The notes below the pieces were generated by a model that saw nothing but the letters and a program-made list of their open reading frames with translations, did not search any database and was not told the origin of the DNA. From positions 1 through 14,868 of the forward strand of contig JAFYYO010000106.1 in assembly GCA_017557475.1 (NCBI GenBank): 14,868 nt of DNA, given 5' to 3'. Source of the DNA: Bacteroidaceae bacterium. GTDB lineage: Bacteria; Bacteroidota; Bacteroidia; Bacteroidales; Bacteroidaceae. Shown piece by piece: positions 1 through 6,560 of the stretch. The translations under genes and the position numbers were made by a program. Position 1 is the stretch's first letter. Each line of letters opens with the position of its first letter.

Positions 1-1024
1 GGGCAACGAGCATATCGTCGGTGTTGAGCTCGGGTTCGCCTTTCTGCTTACGCAGGTTGTTGATGACGCTCTGAATGCCACCCAGGTCAGCCATCATGCT
101 GCCCATCATGCCACCAGGCAGACCGCTTCCGAGCAAGAGGCTCGACATATGCTTGTTAGCAGGATTGATGAAGTAGCCCAGCCAGTCGTCGATGAACTCC
201 TGCGTGAGCGAACGGGCTTTCATGTAAGCCGACATGTTGATTTCGGGCACATCGAAGCCTTCGTTCTTCAGCATCGACTGCACGGAGATGATGTCTGGAT
301 GCACCTTTCCCCAAGAGAGAGGCTCGATGGCGGTGTCGATAATGTCTGCGCCATTGTTGCAGACCTCGAGGATGCTTGCCATTGAGAGACCAGGACCGCT
401 ATGTCCGTGATACTGAATGATGATGTCAGGATGGTTCTTCTTTATCATGCCGACAAGCTTTCCAAGCATTGCAGGCTGACCGATTCCAGCCATATCCTTG
501 AGGCAAATCTCGGCAGCTCCAGCCTCAATCAATTGGTCGGCAATTGCCGAGTAGTACTCTGCAGTATGGATAGGGCTGGTTGTGATGCAAAGGGTAGCCT
601 GAGGAATCATGCCGCCTTCCTTTGCCCACTTGATGCTCGGAATGATGTTGCGGACATCGTTCAAGCCACAGAAGATACGGGTGATGTCAGTTCCTTGCTT
701 CTTCTTCACCTTGTACATCAACTGACGCACATCATCGGGAACGGGGTACATGCGAAGGGCATTGAGGCCACGGTCGAGCATGTGAGTCTTGATGCCGACT
801 TCGTTGAAGGGCTTACAGAAAGCGCGAACTGCTTCGTTGGGGTTCTCACCTGCAAGCAAGTTCACCTGTTCGAATGCTCCGCCATTGGTTTCAACGCGGT
901 CGAAGCAACCCATCTCTATGATGACAGGAGCTATGCGTGCCAACTGGTCCTTGCGAGGCTGGAACTTGCCGCTACTCTGCCACATGTCTCTATACACGAG
1001 ACTGAAACGAACTTTCTTCTTCAT
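1..1024 (-). CDS. OadA/PycB/5S-type carboxyltransferase, N-terminal 341 residues (partial)
   Basis: This is the carboxyltransferase domain of the biotin-dependent family that includes oxaloacetate decarboxylase alpha, pyruvate carboxylase subunit B and methylmalonyl-CoA carboxyltransferase 5S. These enzymes move CO2 between biotin and a 2-oxoacid or acyl-CoA, here probably in the succinate/propionate branch. The reverse strand reads open from ATG at 1024 to the window edge. Visible landmarks are RDMWQSS (residues 12-18, Asp13 the expected metal ligand), CLKDMAG (174-180, Lys176 the expected carboxylated lysine) and HGHSG (206-210, the two metal-binding histidines). GLPGGM follows at 301-306. 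The biotinyl domain, if present, lies off the window. RDMWQSS and HGHSG replace the usual RDAHQS and HCHDT; I recall the same changes in Bacteroidetes homologues. It is separated by 74 nt from folB and has its own -7 element, so it may be transcribed separately. The exact substrate cannot be told from this part. Confidence 0.88.
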   Translation of the reverse strand, partial: MKKKVRFSLVYRDMWQSSGKFQPRKDQLARIAPVIIEMGCFDRVETNGGAFEQVNLLAGENPNEAVRAFCKPFNEVGIKTHMLDRGLNALRMYPVPDDVRQLMYKVKKKQGTDITRIFCGLNDVRNIIPSIKWAKEGGMIPQATLCITTSPIHTAEYYSAIADQLIEAGAAEICLKDMAGIGQPAMLGKLVGMIKKNHPDIIIQYHGHSGPGLSMASILEVCNNGADIIDTAIEPLSWGKVHPDIISVQSMLKNEGFDVPEINMSAYMKARSLTQEFIDDWLGYFINPANKHMSSLLLGSGLPGGMMGSMMADLGGIQSVINNLRKQKGEPELNTDDMLVA

Positions 1025-1049
1025 TATGTTATCTTGAAATTACTGGACG

Positions 1050-1057
1050 CAAAGATA
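1050..1057 (-). promoter_or_regulatory. Bacteroidetes-type -7 element ahead of the carboxyltransferase gene
   Basis: The minus strand reads TATCTTTG here, matching the TAnnTTTG -7 consensus of Bacteroidetes sigma-ABfr. It lies about 25 nt before the start codon at 1024, which would give a 5' UTR of roughly 20 nt. No clear TTTG is found 19-21 nt upstream, so the call rests on the -7 element and its position alone. Confidence 0.5.
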
Positions 1058-1098
1058 CAAAATATAATTCACTTTGCGGACCTTCAAGGGGAAAAAAC

Positions 1099-1467
1099 TT
1101 ATCTTGTTTGCTCTATTTTGACGCTAATGCCTTCACAAAGCACACCAAGAGGCGGGTTCTCCTTCTCTATCGCGACGCTAACCTTCACAACGGAAGAGCA
1201 TTCGGCAAGGACAGAAGAGGCAATTCTGGAAGCAACATGCTCCAAGAGATTCGAAGGAACAGCCATCTCTCTCTTGGCAATGCTGACGAAACGGGAATAG
1301 TCGGCTGTGCCTTCCAGTTGATCGTCTTTCCAAGCAGAAGCTTGCACTTCTACCATAGTCGAGATGCTGACATAGAAGTCTCCACCAACAATGCGCTCTT
1401 GAGGCTCACAACCGTGAAAGGCATGAACCTTGATTCGATTGACCGCTATCTCTGCAATACGGCTCAT
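1099..1467 (-). CDS. folB: Dihydroneopterin aldolase
   Basis: FolB converts 7,8-dihydroneopterin to 6-hydroxymethyl-7,8-dihydropterin and glycolaldehyde in tetrahydrofolate synthesis, in the cytoplasm. The 122-residue length is normal for the family. Diagnostic features are HGCEPQER (18-25, with the pterin-contacting Glu24), DYS (56-58), LLEHVA (74-79), and the active-site lysine in EKENPP (101-106, Lys102). The start ATG at 1467 overlaps the stop of the upstream nitroreductase fusion gene by 4 nt (ATGA), so translation is probably coupled and the gene is the last of the dnaA operon. Nothing looks damaged. Confidence 0.93.
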   Translation of the reverse strand: MSRIAEIAVNRIKVHAFHGCEPQERIVGGDFYVSISTMVEVQASAWKDDQLEGTADYSRFVSIAKREMAVPSNLLEHVASRIASSVLAECSSVVKVSVAIEKENPPLGVLCEGISVKIEQTR

Positions 1468-2708
1468 TCTGTTTCCTCCTCCTCGAACATCGGTGACGAG
1501 TCAGGCAGATACCTCTTCAGCACTCGAGCCACACCAGCCGTCCAAGAGTTCATCGTATCGTTCTCCAACTGAAGAGAGGTAATAAGACGAATGACATGAT
1601 CAATGGGCATACGATAGCGAAGCACACCACTGATCAGCTTTGCATAGTCCCAATACTTCGGGTTAAAGCGTTCGCTCAAGCCCTCGATGGTTGTCTTGTA
1701 ACCTCGCTTATTGACGAACTGGAAGTCGTAGCGTTTCTGGCCTTCGCGGTCGTAGTGCTTGATGATAAAGCCCTTCTGCACACTCTTCGGAATGGCGATG
1801 CCTTCTTCGTCATCCTGCAAGCCTGTGAATATCTCATAAGGCAGACCATCGAGCAAACCGACACAAGCCACCCACTTCTCCTTCTTGTTCTGGAAGCGAA
1901 CCACATCGCACTCCAAGACTTCCGGTCTGCGCTCCACGACAGAAGGAATGATGCCTCCAGGGAAGCCTTCCGTCCTCATGAACTTCTGCTGTGAAAGCGT
2001 AGAGAGGAACGCTTCGGACATCGCCTCGTTGTCTTTCCGTGTGTAGCGAATATCAGTAAAGACCTGAGCAAGCGTCTGCTTGTCGTTGATTTCCACGAAA
2101 TGTCTGTTTGCGGCAAGCGACTCGCGCTTCTTGTAACAAGCATCGATGCGCTCAGGTGTGAAAGGATTATAGGTTTCCTGATGCACGATAGCTTGAAGCG
2201 GCAAGCGATCTGTCTGCCTGGGTTTCTCTGCAGGCCAGCCAACAGTAAGTGTGGCAATAGGAAACACGAGTTCGGGCAATCCGAGAACCGCGATAATAGC
2301 CTGAGGTTGATAAATCGTCGTGCCTAAGAAACAGATGCCAAGACCTTCCTCTTCTGCCAAACAACAGAAAGTCTGTGTGAAAAGCAGAGCATCGGTAGCG
2401 GCATTGACAAAACTCAGAGCATTGTCGTAACCTGGGTTTGCCTGTCGTTGCAAGCACCAATCGGTTGTCCTGCGAAAGTCGGCACAAATAGTCAGTACTA
2501 CTGGAGCCTGCGTCACCATTGGTTGGAAGAAGTGCGCTGGAGCCAGCTGTTCCTTCATTTCATCCGACCTTGTCACTATGACACTATAGAGTTGGAGGTT
2601 GCCCATTGTCTGAGTACGCGAGGCTTCCTCTATTAACCGATTCAGCAGCTCGTCGCTGACGGGCTGCTGAGTGTATTTGCGGATAGTTCTTCTCTGCTTG
2701 ATATTCAT
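1464..2708 (-). CDS. Nitroreductase fused to the C-terminal (TSCPD-like) part of class II ribonucleotide reductase
   Basis: Residues 1-244 form a complete FMN-dependent nitroreductase of the NfsA/NfrA kind. It opens with RRTIRKY (6-12) and includes ADFRRTTDWC (76-85), GYDNALSFVNAATDALL (93-109), EGLGICFLGT (121-130) and the C-terminal FTDIRYTRKDNEA (217-229). From about residue 250 to 402 the sequence changes to the C-terminal region of adenosylcobalamin-dependent ribonucleotide reductase NrdJ as I know it in Bacteroidetes: RRPEVLECDVVRFQN (260-274), LPYEIFTGL (289-297), YDFQFVNKRGYKTTIEGL (327-344) and KLISGVLRYRMPID (357-370). The reductase barrel and the Cys-rich NrdJ tail are absent; the protein ends in an acidic FEEEETE. 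Start and stop each overlap their neighbours by 4 nt (dnaA stop at the start, folB start at the stop). No internal stop or frameshift is seen, so it should be expressed. The nitroreductase part probably reduces quinones, flavins or nitro compounds with NAD(P)H; the role of the tail is unknown. Confidence 0.85.
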   Translation of the reverse strand: MNIKQRRTIRKYTQQPVSDELLNRLIEEASRTQTMGNLQLYSVIVTRSDEMKEQLAPAHFFQPMVTQAPVVLTICADFRRTTDWCLQRQANPGYDNALSFVNAATDALLFTQTFCCLAEEEGLGICFLGTTIYQPQAIIAVLGLPELVFPIATLTVGWPAEKPRQTDRLPLQAIVHQETYNPFTPERIDACYKKRESLAANRHFVEINDKQTLAQVFTDIRYTRKDNEAMSEAFLSTLSQQKFMRTEGFPGGIIPSVVERRPEVLECDVVRFQNKKEKWVACVGLLDGLPYEIFTGLQDDEEGIAIPKSVQKGFIIKHYDREGQKRYDFQFVNKRGYKTTIEGLSERFNPKYWDYAKLISGVLRYRMPIDHVIRLITSLQLENDTMNSWTAGVARVLKRYLPDSSPMFEEEETE

Positions 2709-4117
2709 AGTGCTTTTCCTATTAGTTTCTCTTCCAGCTCCTCTAGGTGCTGCTGCAATGCTTTATCAACTTTCAGCCTTCCATCAATGGTCTTGATGCC
2801 ATGCAGAACTGTTGCATGATCACGATTGCCCACATAAATACCAATCTTGCCAGCTGTCAGTTTCGTGTGCTTGTGAGCAAGGTACATACTCATTTGCCGA
2901 ACAGTCACAATGCTTGCCTTTCGGCTCTTCCCGAAGACTTCTTCCTCTCTGACCTTGAAGTGCTCACATGTACAAGAAATGATTTGGTCGATGGTGACAT
3001 TCTTCTTCTCCACCTTGATGCGACCTGCCAGGATGCGCTGAGCAAAGGCGAGGTCGATGTCCTTGCCATAGACCACAGAGTAAGCCAGCAGGCTATGGAC
3101 GATGCCTTCAAGTTCACGGACACTATTGCTGACATTACGTGAAATGTAGTCCACCACTTCATCTGGAATGTTCAAGCCATCGTGCTTAACGATGCTGTGC
3201 AGGATGTTGCGGCGCAGACTCTCTTCCGGCTTCTCCATCTCTGCCATCAGTCCGCTCTTGAAACGCGTAATGAGTCGTTCCTCCATGCCTTGCAGCGACA
3301 CAGGAGGACGGTCACATGTCATGATGATTTGCTTGCCGTTCCGACGAAGGTGGTCGAAGATATGGAAGAAAGCGTTCTGCGTGGCCGTCATGCCTGACAA
3401 CTCCTGCATATCATCCACGATGAGCATATCAATGCTCTGGTAGAAATGCATGAAGTCGTTAAAGACGTTACGCTTACGAGCATCGGTGAACTGCACCATG
3501 AAAAGATGAGCACTTAGATAAAGAACACGCTTCTCGGGATGACGTTCCTTGGTACGCAAGCCGATGGCGTTCACCAAGTGCGTCTTGCCGACACCACTTG
3601 GACCATAAATAAAGAGGGGATTGAAAGTCATCTGCTCAGGATGCTCGGCAATCGCCTGACCTACACTTCGTGGCAACTTGTTGCTAGTACCCTCAATGAA
3701 GTTGCCAAAACTCTGGTGAACATTCAACTGCGAGTCGAGGTCTTCTGGCAGACCTACAGCTTGAGCCAACGAAGGCGACTGATTTGCAGGGAAACTGCTC
3801 TGAGCAGTCTCCTTGACCATATTGCTGTCGCTCTCTTGACTGACTGTCACATTGTCAGCAACCTCTACCTCGTACAACAATGTAACATCTATACCAAAGA
3901 AGCGGCTGATAGTAACATGAATGAGATGACGGAAGTGTTCCTCCAGATATTCAAAGAAGAACTGGGACGGTATATACACCGCCAGCTCCTTCTTGGCAGC
4001 GTCGTACGACTTGAGTCTCATCGGCGAGAACCAAGTCGCGAACTGCTGCTCGTTCACGTTGCTGCGGAACATATCCATGCAACGCTGCCACAATATCTGT
4101 TCGTTCTCTTTCATCAA
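2705..4117 (-). CDS. dnaA: Chromosomal replication initiator protein DnaA
   Basis: DnaA is the AAA+ ATPase that binds DnaA boxes at oriC and opens the duplex to load the replicative helicase. All four domains are visible: domain I (about 1-85), a short Gln/Ser-rich linker (about 86-130), the AAA+ core (about 135-365) and the C-terminal DNA-binding domain (about 375-470). The core has Walker A GPSGVGKT (172-179), Walker B DMLIVDD (230-236), the arginine-finger box RLITRFKSG (281-289) and sensor 2 in RELEG (334-338). The DnaA signature appears as GNRDHATVLHGIKTI (430-444). The length of 470 is normal. Two consecutive ATGs are possible starts; I took the first. A promoter and a leader of roughly 90 nt precede the gene. 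It heads an operon with the nitroreductase fusion and folB. dnaN is not adjacent. Confidence 0.97.
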   Translation of the reverse strand: MMKENEQILWQRCMDMFRSNVNEQQFATWFSPMRLKSYDAAKKELAVYIPSQFFFEYLEEHFRHLIHVTISRFFGIDVTLLYEVEVADNVTVSQESDSNMVKETAQSSFPANQSPSLAQAVGLPEDLDSQLNVHQSFGNFIEGTSNKLPRSVGQAIAEHPEQMTFNPLFIYGPSGVGKTHLVNAIGLRTKERHPEKRVLYLSAHLFMVQFTDARKRNVFNDFMHFYQSIDMLIVDDMQELSGMTATQNAFFHIFDHLRRNGKQIIMTCDRPPVSLQGMEERLITRFKSGLMAEMEKPEESLRRNILHSIVKHDGLNIPDEVVDYISRNVSNSVRELEGIVHSLLAYSVVYGKDIDLAFAQRILAGRIKVEKKNVTIDQIISCTCEHFKVREEEVFGKSRKASIVTVRQMSMYLAHKHTKLTAGKIGIYVGNRDHATVLHGIKTIDGRLKVDKALQQHLEELEEKLIGKAL

Positions 4118-4162
4118 TCTTTTTTACGCGCACATATATATTAAATAATGTGTACGCTGGTC

Positions 4163-4178
4163 GGGCAATCTGATGCCC
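4163..4178. repeat. Small hairpin in the dnaA leader
   Basis: GGGCA and TGCCC form a perfect 5-bp stem around a 6-nt loop, inside the predicted dnaA 5' UTR (promoter at 4216-4247, start codon at 4117). It has no T-tract, so it is not a terminator. It could be a minor leader structure; on its own it is weak. Confidence 0.3.
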
Positions 4179-4215
4179 ATTTTGGTTCACTAAGTTTTTT
4201 TGGCGAATTCGGTTG

Positions 4216-4247
4216 CAAAGTTACTACAATTTCTAAAAATAGCCAAA
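4216..4247 (-). promoter_or_regulatory. dnaA operon promoter (TTTG-N20-TAACTTTG)
   Basis: On the minus strand TTTG (4247-4244) is followed, after exactly 20 nt, by TAACTTTG (4223-4216). This matches the Bacteroidetes primary-sigma consensus of TTTG, a 19-21 nt spacer and TAnnTTTG. The predicted transcript starts near 4209, giving a leader of about 90 nt before dnaA. Confidence 0.8.
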
Positions 4248-4627
4248 CTTTGAGGCACTTCCCTAAAAGAGCACAATTGCATAACCTTCTGTATTTCAAT
4301 TGGCGTTAAAGGAAGCCTTTTAAAAGCCCCATTTTGCCTCTTGCATATGTTTAACATTTTGATTAACAAAGCCTTCCAACACCACAACCAAGAAAAACAA
4401 GCACAATAAGTCAAGCCATAACCTTCGCTATTATATAAAGTTACTATTTCGGTACTGACCAAAATTCCATCTCTATCTATTTCACGAAAGTCTAAATAGA
4501 AGGAAGAAGGAAAGAATGTAAAAAAACTTGTCTCTTCTCACAATAAATGTACCTCCTCTTTCGTTTATCATATAGAAGCAAGCGAAGCAACTTGCAAGAT
4601 TAAACTAACCACCCATAACTTCCGCCT
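4248..4627. other. AT-rich intergenic region between dnaA and the rpe operon, no gene seen
   Basis: This is the distal part of the 510-nt gap between divergent dnaA and the small ORF before rpe, by far the longest gap in the window. I saw no convincing coding sequence, tRNA or tandem repeat. I looked for DnaA boxes of the TTATCCACA type on both strands and found none at full match, so there is no positive evidence that this is oriC. A promoter for the rpe operon should lie here, but I could not identify a clean TAnnTTTG element on the plus strand. Confidence 0.5.
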
Positions 4628-4741
4628 ATGGAACAAACATTACCCCTTCCACTATTTCAGCCAAGCACAGCCGTTCTGGCAAAGATTCGTCAGTTTGCCC
4701 GCACTTATCGGCCGCAACCTTACACTATAGCACTCGCTTGA
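4628..4741 (+). CDS. Small ORF directly upstream of rpe (37 aa)
   Basis: ATG at 4628 opens a 37-codon frame ending in TGA at 4739-4741. The rpe ATG follows after a single base (TGACATG), an arrangement typical of translational coupling. The peptide begins MEQTLPLPLF and continues with QPSTAVLAKIRQFARTYRP, a basic amphipathic stretch; it has no signal peptide or membrane segment. It resembles a set of very short Bacteroidales hypothetical proteins with a core like PSxxTLxxIRQFARxYR that I recall being annotated in many Bacteroides and Prevotella genomes. That resemblance is from memory and no function is known to me. It may be a real small protein or a coupling leader for rpe. Confidence 0.6.
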   Translation: MEQTLPLPLFQPSTAVLAKIRQFARTYRPQPYTIALA

Positions 4742-4742
4742 C

Positions 4743-5384
4743 ATGATTGCCCCTTCTTTACTTGCAGCCAACTTCGCCAATCTCGAAGCCGAGATGGAGT
4801 GGTTCAACAAGAGCAATGCCGACTGGCTCCACATCGATGTGATGGACGGCGTGTTTGTTCCGAACATTTCTTTCGGGTTTCCTGTGCTCAAGCATGTGGC
4901 TCGCATTTGCCAAAAGCCACTTGATGTGCATCTGATGATTGTGCAACCCGAGAAGTTCGTAAACGAAGTGAAGGCGCTTGGAGCCTATATGATGAATGTT
5001 CACTACGAGGCTTGTACCCATCTGCATCGTGTCGTCGGACAGATTCACGAAGCAGGCATGAAGGCAGGAGTCACGCTCAATCCCGCGACTCCCGTCTCTG
5101 TGTTGGAGGATATCGCAGCCGATGTCGACCTCGTCTTGCTGATGAGTGTCAATCCAGGCTTTGGCGGACAGAAATTCATCCCGCATACTTTGGAGAAAGT
5201 CAGAGAGTTGCGTGCGTTGCTCGACCGTACTGGAAGCAAAGCCCTCATTGAGGTTGATGGCGGCGTGAACTTGGAGACAGGTCGCCAACTGAAGGAAGCT
5301 GGAGCCGATGTCCTAGTAGCAGGAAACTTCATCTTCAGGGCTCCTGACCCCGCTAAGGCTTGTGAAGACCTCGCAAAGCTGTAA
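4743..5384 (+). CDS. rpe: Ribulose-phosphate 3-epimerase
   Basis: Rpe interconverts D-ribulose 5-phosphate and D-xylulose 5-phosphate in the pentose phosphate pathway. The 213-residue (beta/alpha)8 barrel has the expected metal ligands: His30 and Asp32 in WLHIDVMDG (28-36), His63 in DVHLM (61-65) and Asp172 in EVDGG (170-174), with Asp32 and Asp172 also the acid/base pair. The phosphate-binding loop SVNPGFGGQKF (135-145) and AGNFIF (193-198) are present. It starts one base after the stop of the small ORF, and its stop lies 9 nt before comEC, so these genes probably form one transcript. Confidence 0.96.
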   Translation: MIAPSLLAANFANLEAEMEWFNKSNADWLHIDVMDGVFVPNISFGFPVLKHVARICQKPLDVHLMIVQPEKFVNEVKALGAYMMNVHYEACTHLHRVVGQIHEAGMKAGVTLNPATPVSVLEDIAADVDLVLLMSVNPGFGGQKFIPHTLEKVRELRALLDRTGSKALIEVDGGVNLETGRQLKEAGADVLVAGNFIFRAPDPAKACEDLAKL

Positions 5385-5393
5385 GAAACCTTT

Positions 5394-6527
5394 ATGATAG
5401 TCCAGCATCCGATGCTTTGGTGCGCTGCCTTTCTGGTGGCGGGCATTGCCGTTGGGCTCAATTTTCCCCTGCCTTATTACCTTCCGCTGCTGGCCATAAT
5501 GGTCATCGCATGCACCTTGTTGCGCAAAACACGGCACCTTCATGATGTCCTGACCTTGCTTGTGTGGTTCTTGTTGGGTTGCAGCAGAGCGGGAATGGAC
5601 TGCAGACAAGTGACAACGGACAACAGACAATGGACATTTGATAATGGATTTCGTTCTGTTCAGACGGCTTTGGTAGAGCGACTTGAGAGGTCGGGTGTGA
5701 CGCCAAAGACTTTAGCGTTGACTTCTGCGCTGACCGTTGGCAAGAAAGATGGCTTGGAGTATGAGACGAAAGAGGCTTACAGGAAGGTTGGAGCGGCTCA
5801 CCTGCTGGCTTTGAGCGGCACACATCTCGGTATCGTTTATGGTTTCTTATACCTCATATTAATTGGTAGGGTGCGGCACACTCGCTGGCGATGGTTCGCT
5901 TTGCCCGTCATCTTGGCGTTTCTTTGGGGCTATACTTTGATAGCAGGAATGCCGGTTTCTCTGGTAAGAGCGGCTTTGATGCTTTCCATCTTCTCCATAA
6001 TTTCCATGATGCAATACGACACAGATCCCTTGCATGTGCTAGCCTTGAGTGCCATCATTATATTATTGATTGCTCCAACAGACCTGCTGAGCGTCAGTTT
6101 CCAACTTTCCTTCTCAGCCGTTTTCTTTATCATAGCATTATGGGAACCGCTTCGAGACAAGTTCTCTGAATTGCCCAACAAAGTAAGTTTGCTAGCAGTT
6201 TCCTTTGTCGCCACCTTGGGAACGATGCCGCTTGTCTGCTTTTATTTCCATCGATTGCCCTTGCTTGGGCCCATTCTAAGCCTTATTCTGATACCGCTGA
6301 CGACGCTCATCATCTATCTGACGATTGCCGCGATGGCTTTTCCCTTCTCGTTTTTGGGACAAACGTTGAACTTCGCCGTCTCGCTACAGGAACGGATTCT
6401 CGACTTCGCTGGCAACATTCCTGGTTCGATTCTAAATGGCCTTTACCCCAGCAAAACAATAGTCGCCCTGATGTATGGGGCGATGCTGATTGCGATTATA
6501 CGGCTGAGAACCAGAGAAAGCATATAG
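5394..6527 (+). CDS. ComEC/Rec2-type competence membrane protein, shortened form
   Basis: ComEC forms the inner-membrane channel for single-stranded DNA during natural transformation. The family signature AHLLALSGTHLGIVYG (135-150) is present, followed by GYTLIAGMPVSLVRAALM (179-196) and a series of hydrophobic segments covering the rest of the 377 residues. Classical ComEC proteins are about 700 residues, with an N-terminal OB-fold and a C-terminal metallo-beta-lactamase domain. Here the lactamase domain is absent. The OB-fold is also missing: only about 25 residues (66-90) separate the first two membrane helices (about 8-63) from the competence domain. That short linker is encoded by degenerate 7-bp repeats (5605-5646). 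The gene follows rpe by 9 nt. A full role in DNA uptake is uncertain, though the membrane core looks intact. Confidence 0.88.
   Translation: MIVQHPMLWCAAFLVAGIAVGLNFPLPYYLPLLAIMVIACTLLRKTRHLHDVLTLLVWFLLGCSRAGMDCRQVTTDNRQWTFDNGFRSVQTALVERLERSGVTPKTLALTSALTVGKKDGLEYETKEAYRKVGAAHLLALSGTHLGIVYGFLYLILIGRVRHTRWRWFALPVILAFLWGYTLIAGMPVSLVRAALMLSIFSIISMMQYDTDPLHVLALSAIIILLIAPTDLLSVSFQLSFSAVFFIIALWEPLRDKFSELPNKVSLLAVSFVATLGTMPLVCFYFHRLPLLGPILSLILIPLTTLIIYLTIAAMAFPFSFLGQTLNFAVSLQERILDFAGNIPGSILNGLYPSKTIVALMYGAMLIAIIRLRTRESI
5605..5646 (+). repeat. Degenerate 7-bp tandem repeat inside comEC
   Basis: Six heptamers follow each other exactly: GACAAGT, GACAACG, GACAACA, GACAATG, GACATTT, GATAATG. They encode the linker between the N-terminal helices and the competence domain. 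Because the unit is not a multiple of three, gain or loss of one unit would shift the frame. Confidence 0.7.
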
Positions 6528-6535
6528 GAAGTTGG

Positions 6536-6552
6536 GGAACGAAACCCGTTCC
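6536..6552. terminator. Possible hairpin between convergent genes
   Basis: GGAACG and CGTTCC form a 6-bp stem with a 5-nt loop (AAACC) in the 33-nt gap between the stops of comEC (plus) and the CarboxypepD_reg-like gene (minus). The location suits a shared terminator, but no T-run follows on either strand, so the call is weak. Confidence 0.3.
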
Positions 6553-6560
6553 GTCTGTCC

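Noticed and set aside
401..1300. A 299-codon open frame on the plus strand
   Set aside because: It lies antisense to the carboxyltransferase and folB genes, crosses their intergenic spacer, and its translation shows no family resemblance. It is a shadow of minus-strand codon bias.
2747..4144. Several plus-strand frames within dnaA (up to 201 codons)
   Set aside because: All are antisense to an unmistakable dnaA and show no protein-family features.
4190..4462. A 90-codon minus-strand frame upstream of dnaA
   Set aside because: It overlaps the dnaA promoter, has Cys/Trp-rich odd composition and no recognisable motif; it looks like random AT-rich open sequence.
4118..4627. Chromosomal origin of replication beside dnaA
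   Set aside because: I searched by eye for TTATCCACA-type DnaA boxes on both strands and saw none at full match. Bacteroidetes origins need not lie next to dnaA.
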